Positions 1-7,689 of a stretch of 39,261 nucleotides of DNA are shown piece after piece (positions within the stretch are counted from its first letter, which is position 1; each line of letters starts with the position of its first letter). Both the position numbers and the translations under genes were made by a program. Source of the DNA: Phytohabitans maris (lineage in GTDB: Bacteria > Actinomycetota > Actinomycetes > Mycobacteriales > Micromonosporaceae); assembly GCF_031085175.1 (NCBI RefSeq), contig NZ_JAVHUY010000071.1:1-39261 (forward strand), read 5' to 3'. Under the pieces are notes generated by a model, which was not told the origin of the DNA, ran no database searches, and saw only the letters and a program-made list of their open reading frames with translations.

Positions 1-4
1 TTTT

Positions 5-973
5 GTGGCTGAGGTGTTGGTCGTTGTCGAGCATTCCGGCGGCGAGGTCAAGAAGGTCACCTTGGAGATGCTCACCCTCGCCCGCGAGCTGGGCACACCG
101 TCCGCGGTTGTTTTCGGTGGGCCGGGTGTGGCTGGGCTATTGGTGGACAAGCTGAGCCAGTACGGCGCTGGCACGGTGTACGCCGGTGAGGACGCCCTGT
201 TCGAGGAGTATCTGGTCGCGCCGAAGGCGGCCGTGTTGGCCGATCTGGTGCGGTCGACCTCGCCGGTGGCGGTGCTGCTCGGCTCGACCCAGGAGGGTAA
301 GGAGATCGCCGGCCGGTTGGCGGTCAAGCTCGACAACGGGCTACTGACCGACGTGACCGGGCTGGACGGCGACGGCACCGCGACACAGGTGATCTTCGCC
401 GGGTCGGTGATCGTGAAGTCCCGGGTCACCCGCGGGCTGCCGCTGGTCACCGTCCGCCCCAACTCACTCACCCCCACCCCCACCCCGGCCCCGGCCCCGG
501 CCGGCGCGCAGGTGACGCCGTTGCAGGTCAGCGTGGACGACACAGCCAGGCTGGCCCGGGTGGTCGAACGCAAGGTCGAACCCAAAGGCGCCCGGCCGGA
601 ACTGACCGAGGCGTCGGTGGTCGTCTCCGGCGGCCGCGGCGTCGGCAGCGGCGACAACTTCAAACTCGTCGAGGAACTGGCCGACCTGCTCGGCGGCGCG
701 GTCGGCGCATCCCGGGCCGCGGTCGACTCCGGCTTCTACCCCCACCAATACCAGGTCGGGCAGACCGGCAAAACCGTCTCCCCCCAGCTGTACGTGGCCC
801 TGGGCATCTCCGGCGCCATCCAACACCGGGCCGGCATGCAAACCTCCAAAACCATCATCGCGGTCAACAAAGACGCCGAAGCACCCATCTTCGAACTCGC
901 CGACTACGGCATCATCGGCGACCTGTTCAAAGTCGTACCCCAAGCCGCCGAAGAAATCCGCAAACGCACGTAG
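5..973 (+). CDS. etfA: Electron transfer flavoprotein, alpha subunit
   Basis: Alpha subunit of the heterodimeric electron transfer flavoprotein, which passes electrons from acyl-CoA and other flavin dehydrogenases to ETF:quinone oxidoreductase. The 322-residue length is normal for the family. The C-terminal half carries the FAD-binding domain, with the family signature [13 protein letters not shown] followed by [15 protein letters not shown] near residues 260-290. The start is a GTG at base 5, so the gene appears complete, but its ribosome binding site lies outside the window. etfB usually precedes it and probably ends just upstream (inference). A low-complexity Thr-Pro/Ala-Pro linker (about residues 156-166) separates the N-terminal domain from the FAD domain and is longer than usual. 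Confidence 0.95.
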   Translation: MAEVLVVVEHSGGEVKKVTLEMLTLARELGTPSAVVFGGPGVAGLLVDKLSQYGAGTVYAGEDALFEEYLVAPKAAVLADLVRSTSPVAVLLGSTQEGKEIAGRLAVKLDNGLLTDVTGLDGDGTATQVIFAGSVIVKSRVTRGLPLVTVRPNSLTPTPTPAPAPAGAQVTPLQVSVDDTARLARVVERKVEPKGARPELTEASVVVSGGRGVGSGDNFKLVEELADLLGGAVGASRAAVDSGFYPHQYQVGQTGKTVSPQLYVALGISGAIQHRAGMQTSKTIIAVNKDAEAPIFELADYGIIGDLFKVVPQAAEEIRKRT

Positions 974-1041
974 GGCGTGAGCGAGGAGTGCCCCCGGGAG
1001 GCGTTCAGGTACGAGCCGGCGGGGCCCGGATGGCCAGGCCC

Positions 1042-1047
1042 TATGCT
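1042..1047 (+). promoter_or_regulatory. Putative -10 box of a leaderless promoter
   Basis: TATGCT matches the actinobacterial TANNNT -10 element and lies six bases before the ATG at 1054. That is the distance expected when transcription begins at the A of the start codon. No Shine-Dalgarno sequence is visible. The same geometry recurs before the PadR gene at 35203. Confidence 0.5.
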
Positions 1048-1053
1048 GGGCCG

Positions 1054-1389
1054 ATGCGCGAGAAGGTGATCCGGCTGTTCGTGGCCGTGGCGATCGCGGA
1101 GGCGATGTCCTGGGCCGGCCTGCTGATCGGGATGGCGTTCAAGTACGGTCCGCCCGGCAACGAGCTGGGCGTGCGGGTCTTCGGGCCCATCCACGGCGCG
1201 CTGTTCGTGGCGTACTGCGTGCTCGCCCTGGTCACCGCCCGGATACAGCGGTGGCGCCTGCTGCCCACCGGCGTGGCGCTGGCCTGCGGGATACCGCCGC
1301 TGGCCACCCTGGCGTTCAAGCGGTGGGCCGGCCGGCGCGGCATGCTCGCCGCCGCCGCGCCGGACCGCGTGCCGACCCCGGTGGGCTGA
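1054..1389 (+). CDS. DUF3817 family small integral membrane protein
   Basis: A 111-residue membrane protein of unknown function. It shows the features of DUF3817: an N-terminal helix with an AIAEAMSW-type motif, a conserved FKYG segment, a central helix beginning with GPIHGALFVAY, and a third hydrophobic stretch ending in a basic tail. An upstream in-frame ATG at 1030 and a longer reading frame from 988 exist, but the ATG at 1054 begins where the family normally begins and has a -10 box at leaderless distance. It follows etfA by 80 bases in the same direction, probably with its own promoter. It is convergent with the DUF1593 gene, and the two share the hairpin at 1484-1515. Confidence 0.75.
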   Translation: MREKVIRLFVAVAIAEAMSWAGLLIGMAFKYGPPGNELGVRVFGPIHGALFVAYCVLALVTARIQRWRLLPTGVALACGIPPLATLAFKRWAGRRGMLAAAAPDRVPTPVG

Positions 1390-1483
1390 CGCCCCTGAGG
1401 CGAGGGCCGCCGCCCAGGCGGCGGCGGTGACCGCGACCCCTTGCGCCAGCAGGCTGGCCGCGGCCTGATCCCCACTCGGGCTC

Positions 1484-1515
1484 GGGCCCGGTCGATCGCG
1501 AGATCGACCGGGCCC
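1484..1515. terminator. Probable bidirectional intrinsic terminator
   Basis: A perfect 14-bp inverted repeat: arms 1484-1497 and 1502-1515, with a GCGA tetraloop of GNRA type. It lies between the converging 3' ends of the DUF3817 gene (1389) and the DUF1593 gene (1544). There is no long T-run, which is common for actinobacterial terminators. Confidence 0.75.
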
Positions 1516-1543
1516 CTTCACGACCTGTTACGTGCCGGGTGCC

Positions 1544-3139
1544 TCAGTTCCGGACGGTGAGGACGACGCGCTGGTAGGAGGTCAGCGCCGGCGTGCCGTT
1601 GTCGGTTACCTGGAGGATGAGGTGGATCGTCTGGCCGGGTGCGGCATCGGCTGGTACGCGGATCTTCACGACGTTCTGGTGCTGTCCGCGTGTGACCTGG
1701 TTGACGGCGACGGTTCCCGGGTAGGTGTCGGCGTCGGTGTACTGCCACCAGTTGGTGGTGAGCTGGTCGTGGTCGGGGTCGGTCGTCAGGCCGGTGAGCA
1801 GGATCGTCTGGCCGCGTTTGACGGTACGGTCCAGTTGGCCGGCGACCTTGGCCGTCGGCGCGTGGTTGGCCTTGGCGTGCCGTGAGGTCACGGTCCACCG
1901 CATCCTGGCGGCGAAGTCCTGCTGGGCCGCGCCGAACCAGCGGCTGGCGGCGTAACTGCTGGACGAGGCGCCGTTCGGATCGATGTCGTTCGCGTTGCGC
2001 CCGCCCCAGCCGCCGTAGCTGGCGTCGACGTATCCGCGCAGGCCGTTGTCGATGAGGTTCATGAAGATCGAGGTGTCGCCCTCGGAGATCCAGGAGCCCT
2101 TTTCTTGCGGGGGTGTCCAGACCACGTACCCCATCGCCTTGAGCTGTTCGGTGGTGAGGCCGGAGAAGCCGAAGTGGTCGAAGATGTCGCCGGGGACCAT
2201 CTGCTTTCCGTCGCCCCAGACCCGGTAGAAGGCGCCGAACGGTCCGACGTCGGAGACGTTCGCCTTGGTCCACTGCGCGGACAGGTACGCGGCGTCCTGG
2301 GCAAGCACGGCGTTGCGGGCGCCGTAGCCCCAGATGCTGGTGGACATCTGGCGGAACTCGATGTCGGGCCAGTTCTGGCCGATGTAGCTGGCGTAGGTGC
2401 CGTCCTGGTCGCCGAACGACTGGATGATGGCCTTCTGCGACACCTTCTGGTAGATCCGCGGCCACGCCGGCGTGTTCTGGTACTGGTCCTTGATGGACTT
2501 CAACGCCCGGGCGATCGTGCTCTGGCCGGCGCCGGTGAGCAGGTAGACCGGACCGGGCCGGTTGTCGAGCAGGCTCGTCCTGACCAGGTTGGAGCCGGGG
2601 GTGTCCTTGGAGATGTCACCGTCGAACTCGATGTTGCCGGTGTAGATCTTCGACCGCAGCTCCCGGGGTGATGGGTAGCCGGCGGCGTGCTGGCGCAGGT
2701 TGGGGTAGACCTGCGCGTAGATGTCGACCGCCTCGTCGATGAACCGCTCGCCCGGCTTCCAGCGCCACGACGTGCACGGGCACAGGTTGAGTCCGAACCG
2801 GGTGTACTCGCGGCCGGGTACGAACCACAACGTGCCCTTGCCGTCGCCGGCCCAGTGCACACCGCTGCTGGAGTAGACCAGGCCCTCGGTGTTGAACTCG
2901 TTGCTGTACAGCAGGTAGCGCACCAGCGTGTTCTGGTCGTCGAGCTCCGGGTCGTGCATGAGGATGACGCGTGGCTTGTCACCGCCGGTCCAGCCGCCGG
3001 AGTGGCCGTCCGCCCCGCCGGCGGAGGCGGACGCGCCGCTCGTCGCGACCATGACTCCCGCGAGCGATACCGCTGCCATGGCACGCAAGACGCGCCGTGG
3101 CGCGCGACGTCTTGCGGTCGAGTCCCGAATTATTCGCAT
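1544..3139 (-). CDS. Secreted DUF1593 protein (nucleoside-hydrolase-like, Sde182 type)
   Basis: A 531-residue exported protein. Residues 1-41 form a signal peptide with an arginine-rich start, a hydrophobic core and an Ala-Ser cleavage region. The central domain (about 55-420) is of the DUF1593/Sde182 type, related in fold to nucleoside hydrolases. It starts with RVILMHDPELDDQNTL, where the acidic residues are where such enzymes bind metal. The last ~100 residues form the beta-rich domain typical of the family, starting NHAPTAKV. Members are often annotated as cellulose-binding or polysaccharide-associated, but the reaction is not established. The ATG has a strong site (GAGGAGG). The gene is transcribed away from the carboxypeptidase gene and has a palindrome about 70 bases upstream. 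A role in breakdown of plant-derived material is inference. Confidence 0.85.
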   Translation of the reverse strand: MRIIRDSTARRRAPRRVLRAMAAVSLAGVMVATSGASASAGGADGHSGGWTGGDKPRVILMHDPELDDQNTLVRYLLYSNEFNTEGLVYSSSGVHWAGDGKGTLWFVPGREYTRFGLNLCPCTSWRWKPGERFIDEAVDIYAQVYPNLRQHAAGYPSPRELRSKIYTGNIEFDGDISKDTPGSNLVRTSLLDNRPGPVYLLTGAGQSTIARALKSIKDQYQNTPAWPRIYQKVSQKAIIQSFGDQDGTYASYIGQNWPDIEFRQMSTSIWGYGARNAVLAQDAAYLSAQWTKANVSDVGPFGAFYRVWGDGKQMVPGDIFDHFGFSGLTTEQLKAMGYVVWTPPQEKGSWISEGDTSIFMNLIDNGLRGYVDASYGGWGGRNANDIDPNGASSSSYAASRWFGAAQQDFAARMRWTVTSRHAKANHAPTAKVAGQLDRTVKRGQTILLTGLTTDPDHDQLTTNWWQYTDADTYPGTVAVNQVTRGQHQNVVKIRVPADAAPGQTIHLILQVTDNGTPALTSYQRVVLTVRN

Positions 3140-3204
3140 AAACCCTCCTCAGAGTCCCGCGGGTGCCCCGGGACGCTCGGCGATTTCTGGTGCCGCGCAC
3201 GCTT

Positions 3205-3222
3205 GCTGAATATGTATTCAGC
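3205..3222. promoter_or_regulatory. Perfect 18-bp palindrome, candidate operator
   Basis: GCTGAATATGTATTCAGC has 8-bp perfect arms around TG. It lies in the 228-bp spacer between the divergent DUF1593 and carboxypeptidase genes and is AT-rich for this genome. It directly abuts a second dyad, CTTGACTCGATATCAAG (3223-3239). The position, 66-84 bases upstream of the DUF1593 start, suits an operator. The cognate regulator is unknown; the site lacks the central CG typical of LacI-family operators. Confidence 0.5.
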
Positions 3223-3367
3223 CTTGACTCGATATCAAGCCTTAATCAGCCTGACACAAAAGTCAAGAGCTGTTGCCACTGGTAGCCGCTATCCCAGAAT
3301 CAGTCGATGGGATGAAAGCGAAGGATACGAGTTATCCCCCTATACCTCCGGACTAGCGTGACTCAGC

Positions 3368-4633
3368 GTGCAAACACGGCGACTGATCGCGATGCTCGGC
3401 GGTGTCGCTCTGGCGCTGCCCACGGCTACAGCCACGGCGGGTGCCCCGGCCACGCCGCGGCTCAGACCGTGCCCGACCATCGCGGTCCCGGCGGGGGCCC
3501 GGTCCGCGCGGCCTTCGCCACCCGCGCTCGACCAGCGGCAGCGGGAGGTCGGCGGGCCGGAGCTGGCGTCCGCGGGGTTGGCGATCCCCGCCGGCGCGCC
3601 GGTGCCGGCCAAGCTGACCGCGACCTCGTGGCTGGTGGCCGACCTGGGCAGCGGCGCGGTGCTCGGTGCCTGCGGAGCGCACGAGTACGCCACCCCGGCC
3701 AGCGTGCAGAAGCTGCTCCTGGCGGCGACGTTCATGCCCAGACTCGACCCGGCGCGAGTGGTCGAGGTGACCCGTGCCGACATGAATTTCGAGCCCGGCA
3801 GCTCGGCGGTCGGGCTGGTCGAGGGTGGCCGGTACCCGATCAAGACGCTGTGGCTGGGCCTGCTGCTCAGGTCCGGCAACGACGCGGCGAACGTGCTGGC
3901 ACGCGTCGGCGGCGGCACGTCCGACTACCGGGCCGGAGTCGAGGCGATGAACGCCGAGGCAGCCCGGCTGGGCGCGCGCCAGACGCACGCCGTCACCCCC
4001 TCCGGCCTCGACGGTCCCGGGCAGTTCACCAGCGCGTACGACCTGGCGCTGATCGCCCGGGCCTGCTACGCCCGCGCCGACTTCCGGCGCTACACGGCGA
4101 CCGACACGGCGTGGATCCCGGCCCAACGCAACGGCGCGCGTGGTTTTCAGTTCGACAACGACAACGGACTCCTGCACAGGTATCCCGGAATGCTCGGCGG
4201 CAAGACCGGTTTCACCGACCTGGCCGGGCAGACCTACGTGGGGGCGGCCGAACGCCGTGGCCGCCGGCTCGTGGTCACCCTGCTCGGCGCGCAGGCCCAG
4301 CCGATAGGCAGTTACGGGGAGGTGACCACCCTGCTGGACTGGGGATTCGCGCTGCCCGCCGACGTCTCGGTCGGCCAACTGATCGAGCCCGAACCCTCGG
4401 ACACGCCGTCGACCGCCGGGCTCTCCCCGCAGGCGGCGCCCGCCGCGGGCGGGGCGCAGACCGCGACATCGTCCTCGGCCAGGAGAATCGGGCTGGCCGC
4501 GGGCGCCGCCGCACTGCTCGTCGCGCTCGCCGCGTTCGGCTGGGCACGGGCACGCGTCCGTCCGGCGGCCGGCGAACGCCGACGACGCCGGTTCGCCCGC
4601 CGCGACCGAGATCCGGACGGCGACCGGAGCTGA
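3368..4633 (+). CDS. Serine-type D-Ala-D-Ala carboxypeptidase (peptidase S11), membrane-anchored
   Basis: A penicillin-binding-protein-type enzyme that trims the terminal D-alanine of peptidoglycan stem peptides outside the membrane. The three active-site motifs are present: SVQK at 112-115 (nucleophile Ser112, Lys115), SGN at 169-171 and KTG at 279-281. A signal sequence occupies residues 1-24. A C-terminal membrane helix (about 376-398) followed by an arginine-rich tail anchors it with the catalytic domain outside, as in actinobacterial DacB-like proteins. The start is taken as the GTG at 3368, which has no clear ribosome binding site; TAGCGT at 3354 could be a -10 of a leaderless promoter. 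The 421-residue length is ordinary. Its stop is ten bases from the stop of the converging LacI gene. Confidence 0.9.
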   Translation: MQTRRLIAMLGGVALALPTATATAGAPATPRLRPCPTIAVPAGARSARPSPPALDQRQREVGGPELASAGLAIPAGAPVPAKLTATSWLVADLGSGAVLGACGAHEYATPASVQKLLLAATFMPRLDPARVVEVTRADMNFEPGSSAVGLVEGGRYPIKTLWLGLLLRSGNDAANVLARVGGGTSDYRAGVEAMNAEAARLGARQTHAVTPSGLDGPGQFTSAYDLALIARACYARADFRRYTATDTAWIPAQRNGARGFQFDNDNGLLHRYPGMLGGKTGFTDLAGQTYVGAAERRGRRLVVTLLGAQAQPIGSYGEVTTLLDWGFALPADVSVGQLIEPEPSDTPSTAGLSPQAAPAAGGAQTATSSSARRIGLAAGAAALLVALAAFGWARARVRPAAGERRRRRFARRDRDPDGDRS

Positions 4634-4643
4634 ACGCGGAGAC

Positions 4644-5681
4644 TCAGCGGGTGATCCGGCGGCGTGAGCTGTCACGGACCACAAGCTCGGGCGGCAGGGC
4701 TATGCGCTGTGGTTGCCGCCCGCTGGCGCTGTTTACGATCTCATCGAGGATCTTGACGGCGGAAGCGGCGATCTCGGCGATCGGCTGCCGCACCGTCGTG
4801 ATGGAGAGTCTGGGGTGCGACGAGAACGGTATGTCGTCGAAGCCGGTCAGGAGCACGTCGTCGGGCACGCGGATGCCGACGGCGTCGAATCCCTCCAGGA
4901 TCCCGAACGCGACTATGTCGGCCCCGCAGCTGACCGCGTCCGGCAGCGGCCCGCTGGCGATCAGGCTGGCCGCGCGCCGGCCCCACTCGGCACTGAAGCT
5001 GCCCAGCAGGCGATCGTCCGCCGGCATGTCGATCCCCAGACCCGCGGCCACACGGCAGGCCACCTTGTGGCGCTCGCGCGAAGAGGAGTCGGTGGGCACG
5101 GCCCCGACGTACACCGCGCGGCGGACCCCCTGCGCCGCGAGATGCTCGACGACCAGCCGCATCCCCACCTCCTCGGCCAGGCCCACCCAGTCCGAGTCGA
5201 CACCGTCCGCGTACTGGTCCAGCTGCACCACGGGCACCTGTTCCGCGGCTTCCCGCAGGATCGCGCCGCTCCTTTCGACGTGGACCGGAGTGATGATGAG
5301 AACTTCCACCCGGGCGGCGATGAACGACCGGACACGTTCGGCCTCGATCTTTGGATCGTTGTGCGAGCTGCTGAGGTGCAACGACATCCCAAGCTCCTGG
5401 ATCCGCCGCTCCAGCCCGTCGACCAGCAGGGTGAAGAACGGGTTGCCCAGGTCCGGCACGACAATCCCGACGGTCGAGGTGCGATCCCGCCGCAGCGCCC
5501 GAGCCGCGGTGTTCACCCGGTAGCCGAGCTCGGCCGCGGCCGCGTTGACCCGGCTCCGCAACTCAGGGCTCACCGGGCCACGACCGCTGAGCACCCGCGA
5601 AACGGTGGCGGTCGACACGCCCGCCACCCGGGCGACATCCGCGACCGTGGACCGTCCCGGCCTTGCCTCCGAACCTGCCAT
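4644..5681 (-). CDS. LacI/GalR family transcriptional regulator
   Basis: A sugar-type repressor of 345 residues. The N-terminal helix-turn-helix has STVADVARVAGVSTATVSRV and a hinge region ending in GYRVNTAARALR. It is followed by a periplasmic-binding-protein-like effector domain starting TSTVGIVVPDLGNPFF. The C-terminal part carries the usual LTGFDDIPFS segment. The ATG at 5681 is preferred over the GTG at 5711 because GAGGACGAGG lies just before it and it leaves a normal N-terminus. It lies 76 bases downstream of the leftward catabolic operon and in the same direction. It is the only LacI-type protein in the window, so it is the best candidate to bind the two TGTAA/TTACA dyads at 15381-15470 (inference). 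Confidence 0.9.
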   Translation of the reverse strand: MAGSEARPGRSTVADVARVAGVSTATVSRVLSGRGPVSPELRSRVNAAAAELGYRVNTAARALRRDRTSTVGIVVPDLGNPFFTLLVDGLERRIQELGMSLHLSSSHNDPKIEAERVRSFIAARVEVLIITPVHVERSGAILREAAEQVPVVQLDQYADGVDSDWVGLAEEVGMRLVVEHLAAQGVRRAVYVGAVPTDSSSRERHKVACRVAAGLGIDMPADDRLLGSFSAEWGRRAASLIASGPLPDAVSCGADIVAFGILEGFDAVGIRVPDDVLLTGFDDIPFSSHPRLSITTVRQPIAEIAASAVKILDEIVNSASGRQPQRIALPPELVVRDSSRRRITR

Positions 5682-5757
5682 CCTCGTCCTCACCCGTACC
5701 GTCCCCGCCACTTCCCTGTCGCCGCACCGCCCGGGGCCGCGCCACGACCGTCACACG

Positions 5758-6096
5758 CTATGGACCGGCGCTGTCCTCAAACTCCGCCAGGTCCTCAAGC
5801 CGATCGATGGACCAGCCGGCCACGCGATCACGCCAAGCGGCGGAGAGCTTCGCCCCCTCACCGGTCGCGTCGTCCTCGGCGAACGCGGCGAAGTCGGTCA
5901 CCTCGATGATCTCGCAGCCGTCCCACCTCTCACCGCCCTCGGGCTCGGCCCCGACCACCGCGAAGTCGAGAAAGGACACCACCGAAGGGTACCCACGCAA
6001 CACCGGACGCAGATAGGAGAGCGACCAGGCGCGGTACTCCCCGATCGTGTCGCCCTCGGACAGCCGAAACCGGGTCACGATGAACCGCCGGCTCAT
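5758..6096 (-). CDS. Small protein resembling HapK/RedY-like dimeric alpha/beta proteins
   Basis: A 112-residue soluble protein. The first part (residues 3-45: FIVTRFRLSEGD, then YLRPVLRGYPSVVSFLDF) looks like a ferredoxin-like dimeric alpha/beta barrel of the HapK/RedY or EthD kind: short strand, helix, strand. The assignment is tentative because it rests on general pattern only. Its start overlaps the stop of the cysteine hydrolase gene by four bases (ATGA), so the two are translationally coupled. It is the last gene of the catabolic operon. A role as a small accessory enzyme, for example an isomerase or monooxygenase-like protein of the pathway, is inference. Confidence 0.6.
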   Translation of the reverse strand: MSRRFIVTRFRLSEGDTIGEYRAWSLSYLRPVLRGYPSVVSFLDFAVVGAEPEGGERWDGCEIIEVTDFAAFAEDDATGEGAKLSAAWRDRVAGWSIDRLEDLAEFEDSAGP

Positions 6097-6872
6097 CGCG
6101 CCCCCTCCGGGGCCGAAGCGGAAGCCGGGGCCGAAGCGGAAGCTGGGGCTGTGGCTGGGGCGATCGTGCCGCGGAACCGGTCGCCGGGCAGGCTCTCGAT
6201 GTGCCGGACGATGTCCTTTGTGGGCAGTACGTCGGCGTACTTGGCGTTCATGTCGAACAGCGCCATCGCGTGCGAGGCCTGGAAGCGGTCGAAGCAGGCC
6301 TCCTCGGCGACGATCGTGTTGATGCCGTACGAGAAGGCGTCGACCACGGTCGCCCGGACGCAGCCGCAGGTGGTCGTCCCGCAGACGATCAGGCAGTCGG
6401 CGTTCAGGTCGCGCAGGTACGTCTTCAGCGGCGTGTCGAAGAAGACGCTCGGCGCCCGCTTGTGCAGCACGATGTCGCGCTCCTGCGGGGCGACCTCCCG
6501 TACGATCTGCTGTGGACCGAAGCCGGGCACCTTCGGCGGCTCACCCTGGCGGACGGTGCGCCACAGCCCTTCACCGAAGCCGTCCGGCCGTGGCTCGTAC
6601 CCCGTCGAGTAGAGGATCGGCAGGTTGCGGGCGCGTGCGGCGACCAGGAGCCGCTGGATGTACGGGATCGCCGCCCAGCCGTAGCTGCCGCACGAGTTGT
6701 ACCAGGTCTTGACCGACTCGGTGATCGGCTCGTCGACATGGCCGGTGAAGGCGTAGCTGACGTCGATGACCAGGAGCGCGGGGCGCGAGCCCATTTCGAG
6801 GTTCATGCCGTGACCGCTGACCGCGAGCACGGCCTTGTCGGTCTCGGTGAGGAAGTCGTCCCAGACGGGCAT
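6093..6872 (-). CDS. Isochorismatase-like cysteine hydrolase (N-carbamoylsarcosine amidase type)
   Basis: A cytoplasmic amidohydrolase of the isochorismatase superfamily, 259 residues. The catalytic triad is visible: Asp37 in LLVIDVSYAF, Lys138 in VLHKRAPS and Cys171 in GTTTCGCVRAT. The last segment is close to that of N-carbamoylsarcosine amidase (TTSGCIRAT), and the N-terminal extension of about 30 residues before the first strand also suits that subgroup. The family cleaves small amides such as N-carbamoyl compounds, maleamate or nicotinamide; the true substrate is unknown. The start at 6872 has GGAG eight bases upstream. The in-frame TTG at 6887 is a worse start because it would put that site inside the gene. 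It probably releases ammonia late in the pathway. Confidence 0.85.
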   Translation of the reverse strand: MPVWDDFLTETDKAVLAVSGHGMNLEMGSRPALLVIDVSYAFTGHVDEPITESVKTWYNSCGSYGWAAIPYIQRLLVAARARNLPILYSTGYEPRPDGFGEGLWRTVRQGEPPKVPGFGPQQIVREVAPQERDIVLHKRAPSVFFDTPLKTYLRDLNADCLIVCGTTTCGCVRATVVDAFSYGINTIVAEEACFDRFQASHAMALFDMNAKYADVLPTKDIVRHIESLPGDRFRGTIAPATAPASASAPASASAPEGAR

Positions 6873-6918
6873 GTGAGTGGCCTCCAACGGAGAGGGAGTC
6901 GGTGACGGGTGCGCGGGC

Positions 6919-7677
6919 TCAGCCGATCCGGCCGGCCGCCCAGGACGCGATGCCCTGCCACATCGGCGCGTACCCGTCCCAGTCGACGAACGGTTGGGGT
7001 GCCCAGTGCGGGCCGCAGTCGGAGGTGAAGGCCACCGCCCGGCCGCGCCCGTAGGTCCAGGTGGCCAGCAGCGGGTCGCCGTCGACGGTGGCGATCACCT
7101 CAGCCTCGGGGCGGGGCGAGACGACGTTGTAGCCGAGCAGGTCGGGCCAGTCGCCGGGCACGTCGGCCACGAGCGGGTGGTCCTTCAGGCAGAGCAGCGG
7201 CGTCACGCCGGCCGGGCGTTCGGCGCGGTCGTCCCGGTCGAGCATGGTGACCGGCAGTGCCCGCTCGACCGGGGTGTTGGCGAACCGCGCCTTGGCGTCG
7301 ATGCCCTGGAAGCTCAGGTAGCCGCCGACCATGACCAGGCCGCCGCCGGCGACGACCCAGTCGTGGAGGGTCTGGAGGCGGTCCGGCAGCGCCTTGCCGA
7401 GCCGGAAGGTCTCCGGGTGGATGAGCAGGGTGTTCGCGCCGATGTCGCTGAGGATGACGCAGTCGTACCGGCCCAGCTCGTCCACTGTGGACGGAAAGTC
7501 GACGGCGGCCACGTGCGAGGGCTGGTACGTCACCGTCCAGCCGCCCGCCTCCAGGGCCGCGCGCAGCCACCCTCCGCCTTCGGCGTACTCCGTCGTGGTG
7601 AAGCTGTCGAAGCCCTTCTGGTGGATACTGTGGACCGTCCAGGATTCGCCGACGAAGAGCGCACGCTTGTCTGTCAT
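6919..7677 (-). CDS. Putative glutamine amidotransferase-like protein (GATase1-like, DUF1355)
   Basis: A 252-residue protein of the class I glutamine amidotransferase-like fold (DUF1355 type). Landmarks are the N-terminal strand KRALFVGESW, the segment YDCVILSDIGANTLLI, the glycine-rich LHDWVVAGGGLVMVGGYLSFQG, and the C-terminal GRGRAVAFTSDCGPHWAPQ. No nucleophilic Cys in a typical G-C-G elbow is seen; the elbow position reads GGYLS. It may therefore not be a true glutaminase, and the function is unknown. The start ATG has AGAGGTAGGA upstream. It lies 12 bases after the binding-protein gene and is part of the catabolic operon. Confidence 0.75.
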   Translation of the reverse strand: MTDKRALFVGESWTVHSIHQKGFDSFTTTEYAEGGGWLRAALEAGGWTVTYQPSHVAAVDFPSTVDELGRYDCVILSDIGANTLLIHPETFRLGKALPDRLQTLHDWVVAGGGLVMVGGYLSFQGIDAKARFANTPVERALPVTMLDRDDRAERPAGVTPLLCLKDHPLVADVPGDWPDLLGYNVVSPRPEAEVIATVDGDPLLATWTYGRGRAVAFTSDCGPHWAPQPFVDWDGYAPMWQGIASWAAGRIG

Positions 7678-7689
7678 GTCCTACCTCTG

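Noticed and set aside
472-503. C-rich tandem repeats as a regulatory or CRISPR-like array
   Set aside because: The units are six bases, inside the etfA frame, and code for the Pro-rich linker; there are no spacers.
3358-5523. Rightward frame of 721 codons overlapping the carboxypeptidase gene
   Set aside because: It is Arg-rich, lacks motifs and covers the S11 gene and the LacI gene in shadow frames; the frame at 3368 has all S11 motifs.
6872-6887. TTG at 6887 as start of the cysteine hydrolase
   Set aside because: The GGAG that serves the ATG at 6872 would lie inside the gene; TTG has no ribosome binding site of its own.
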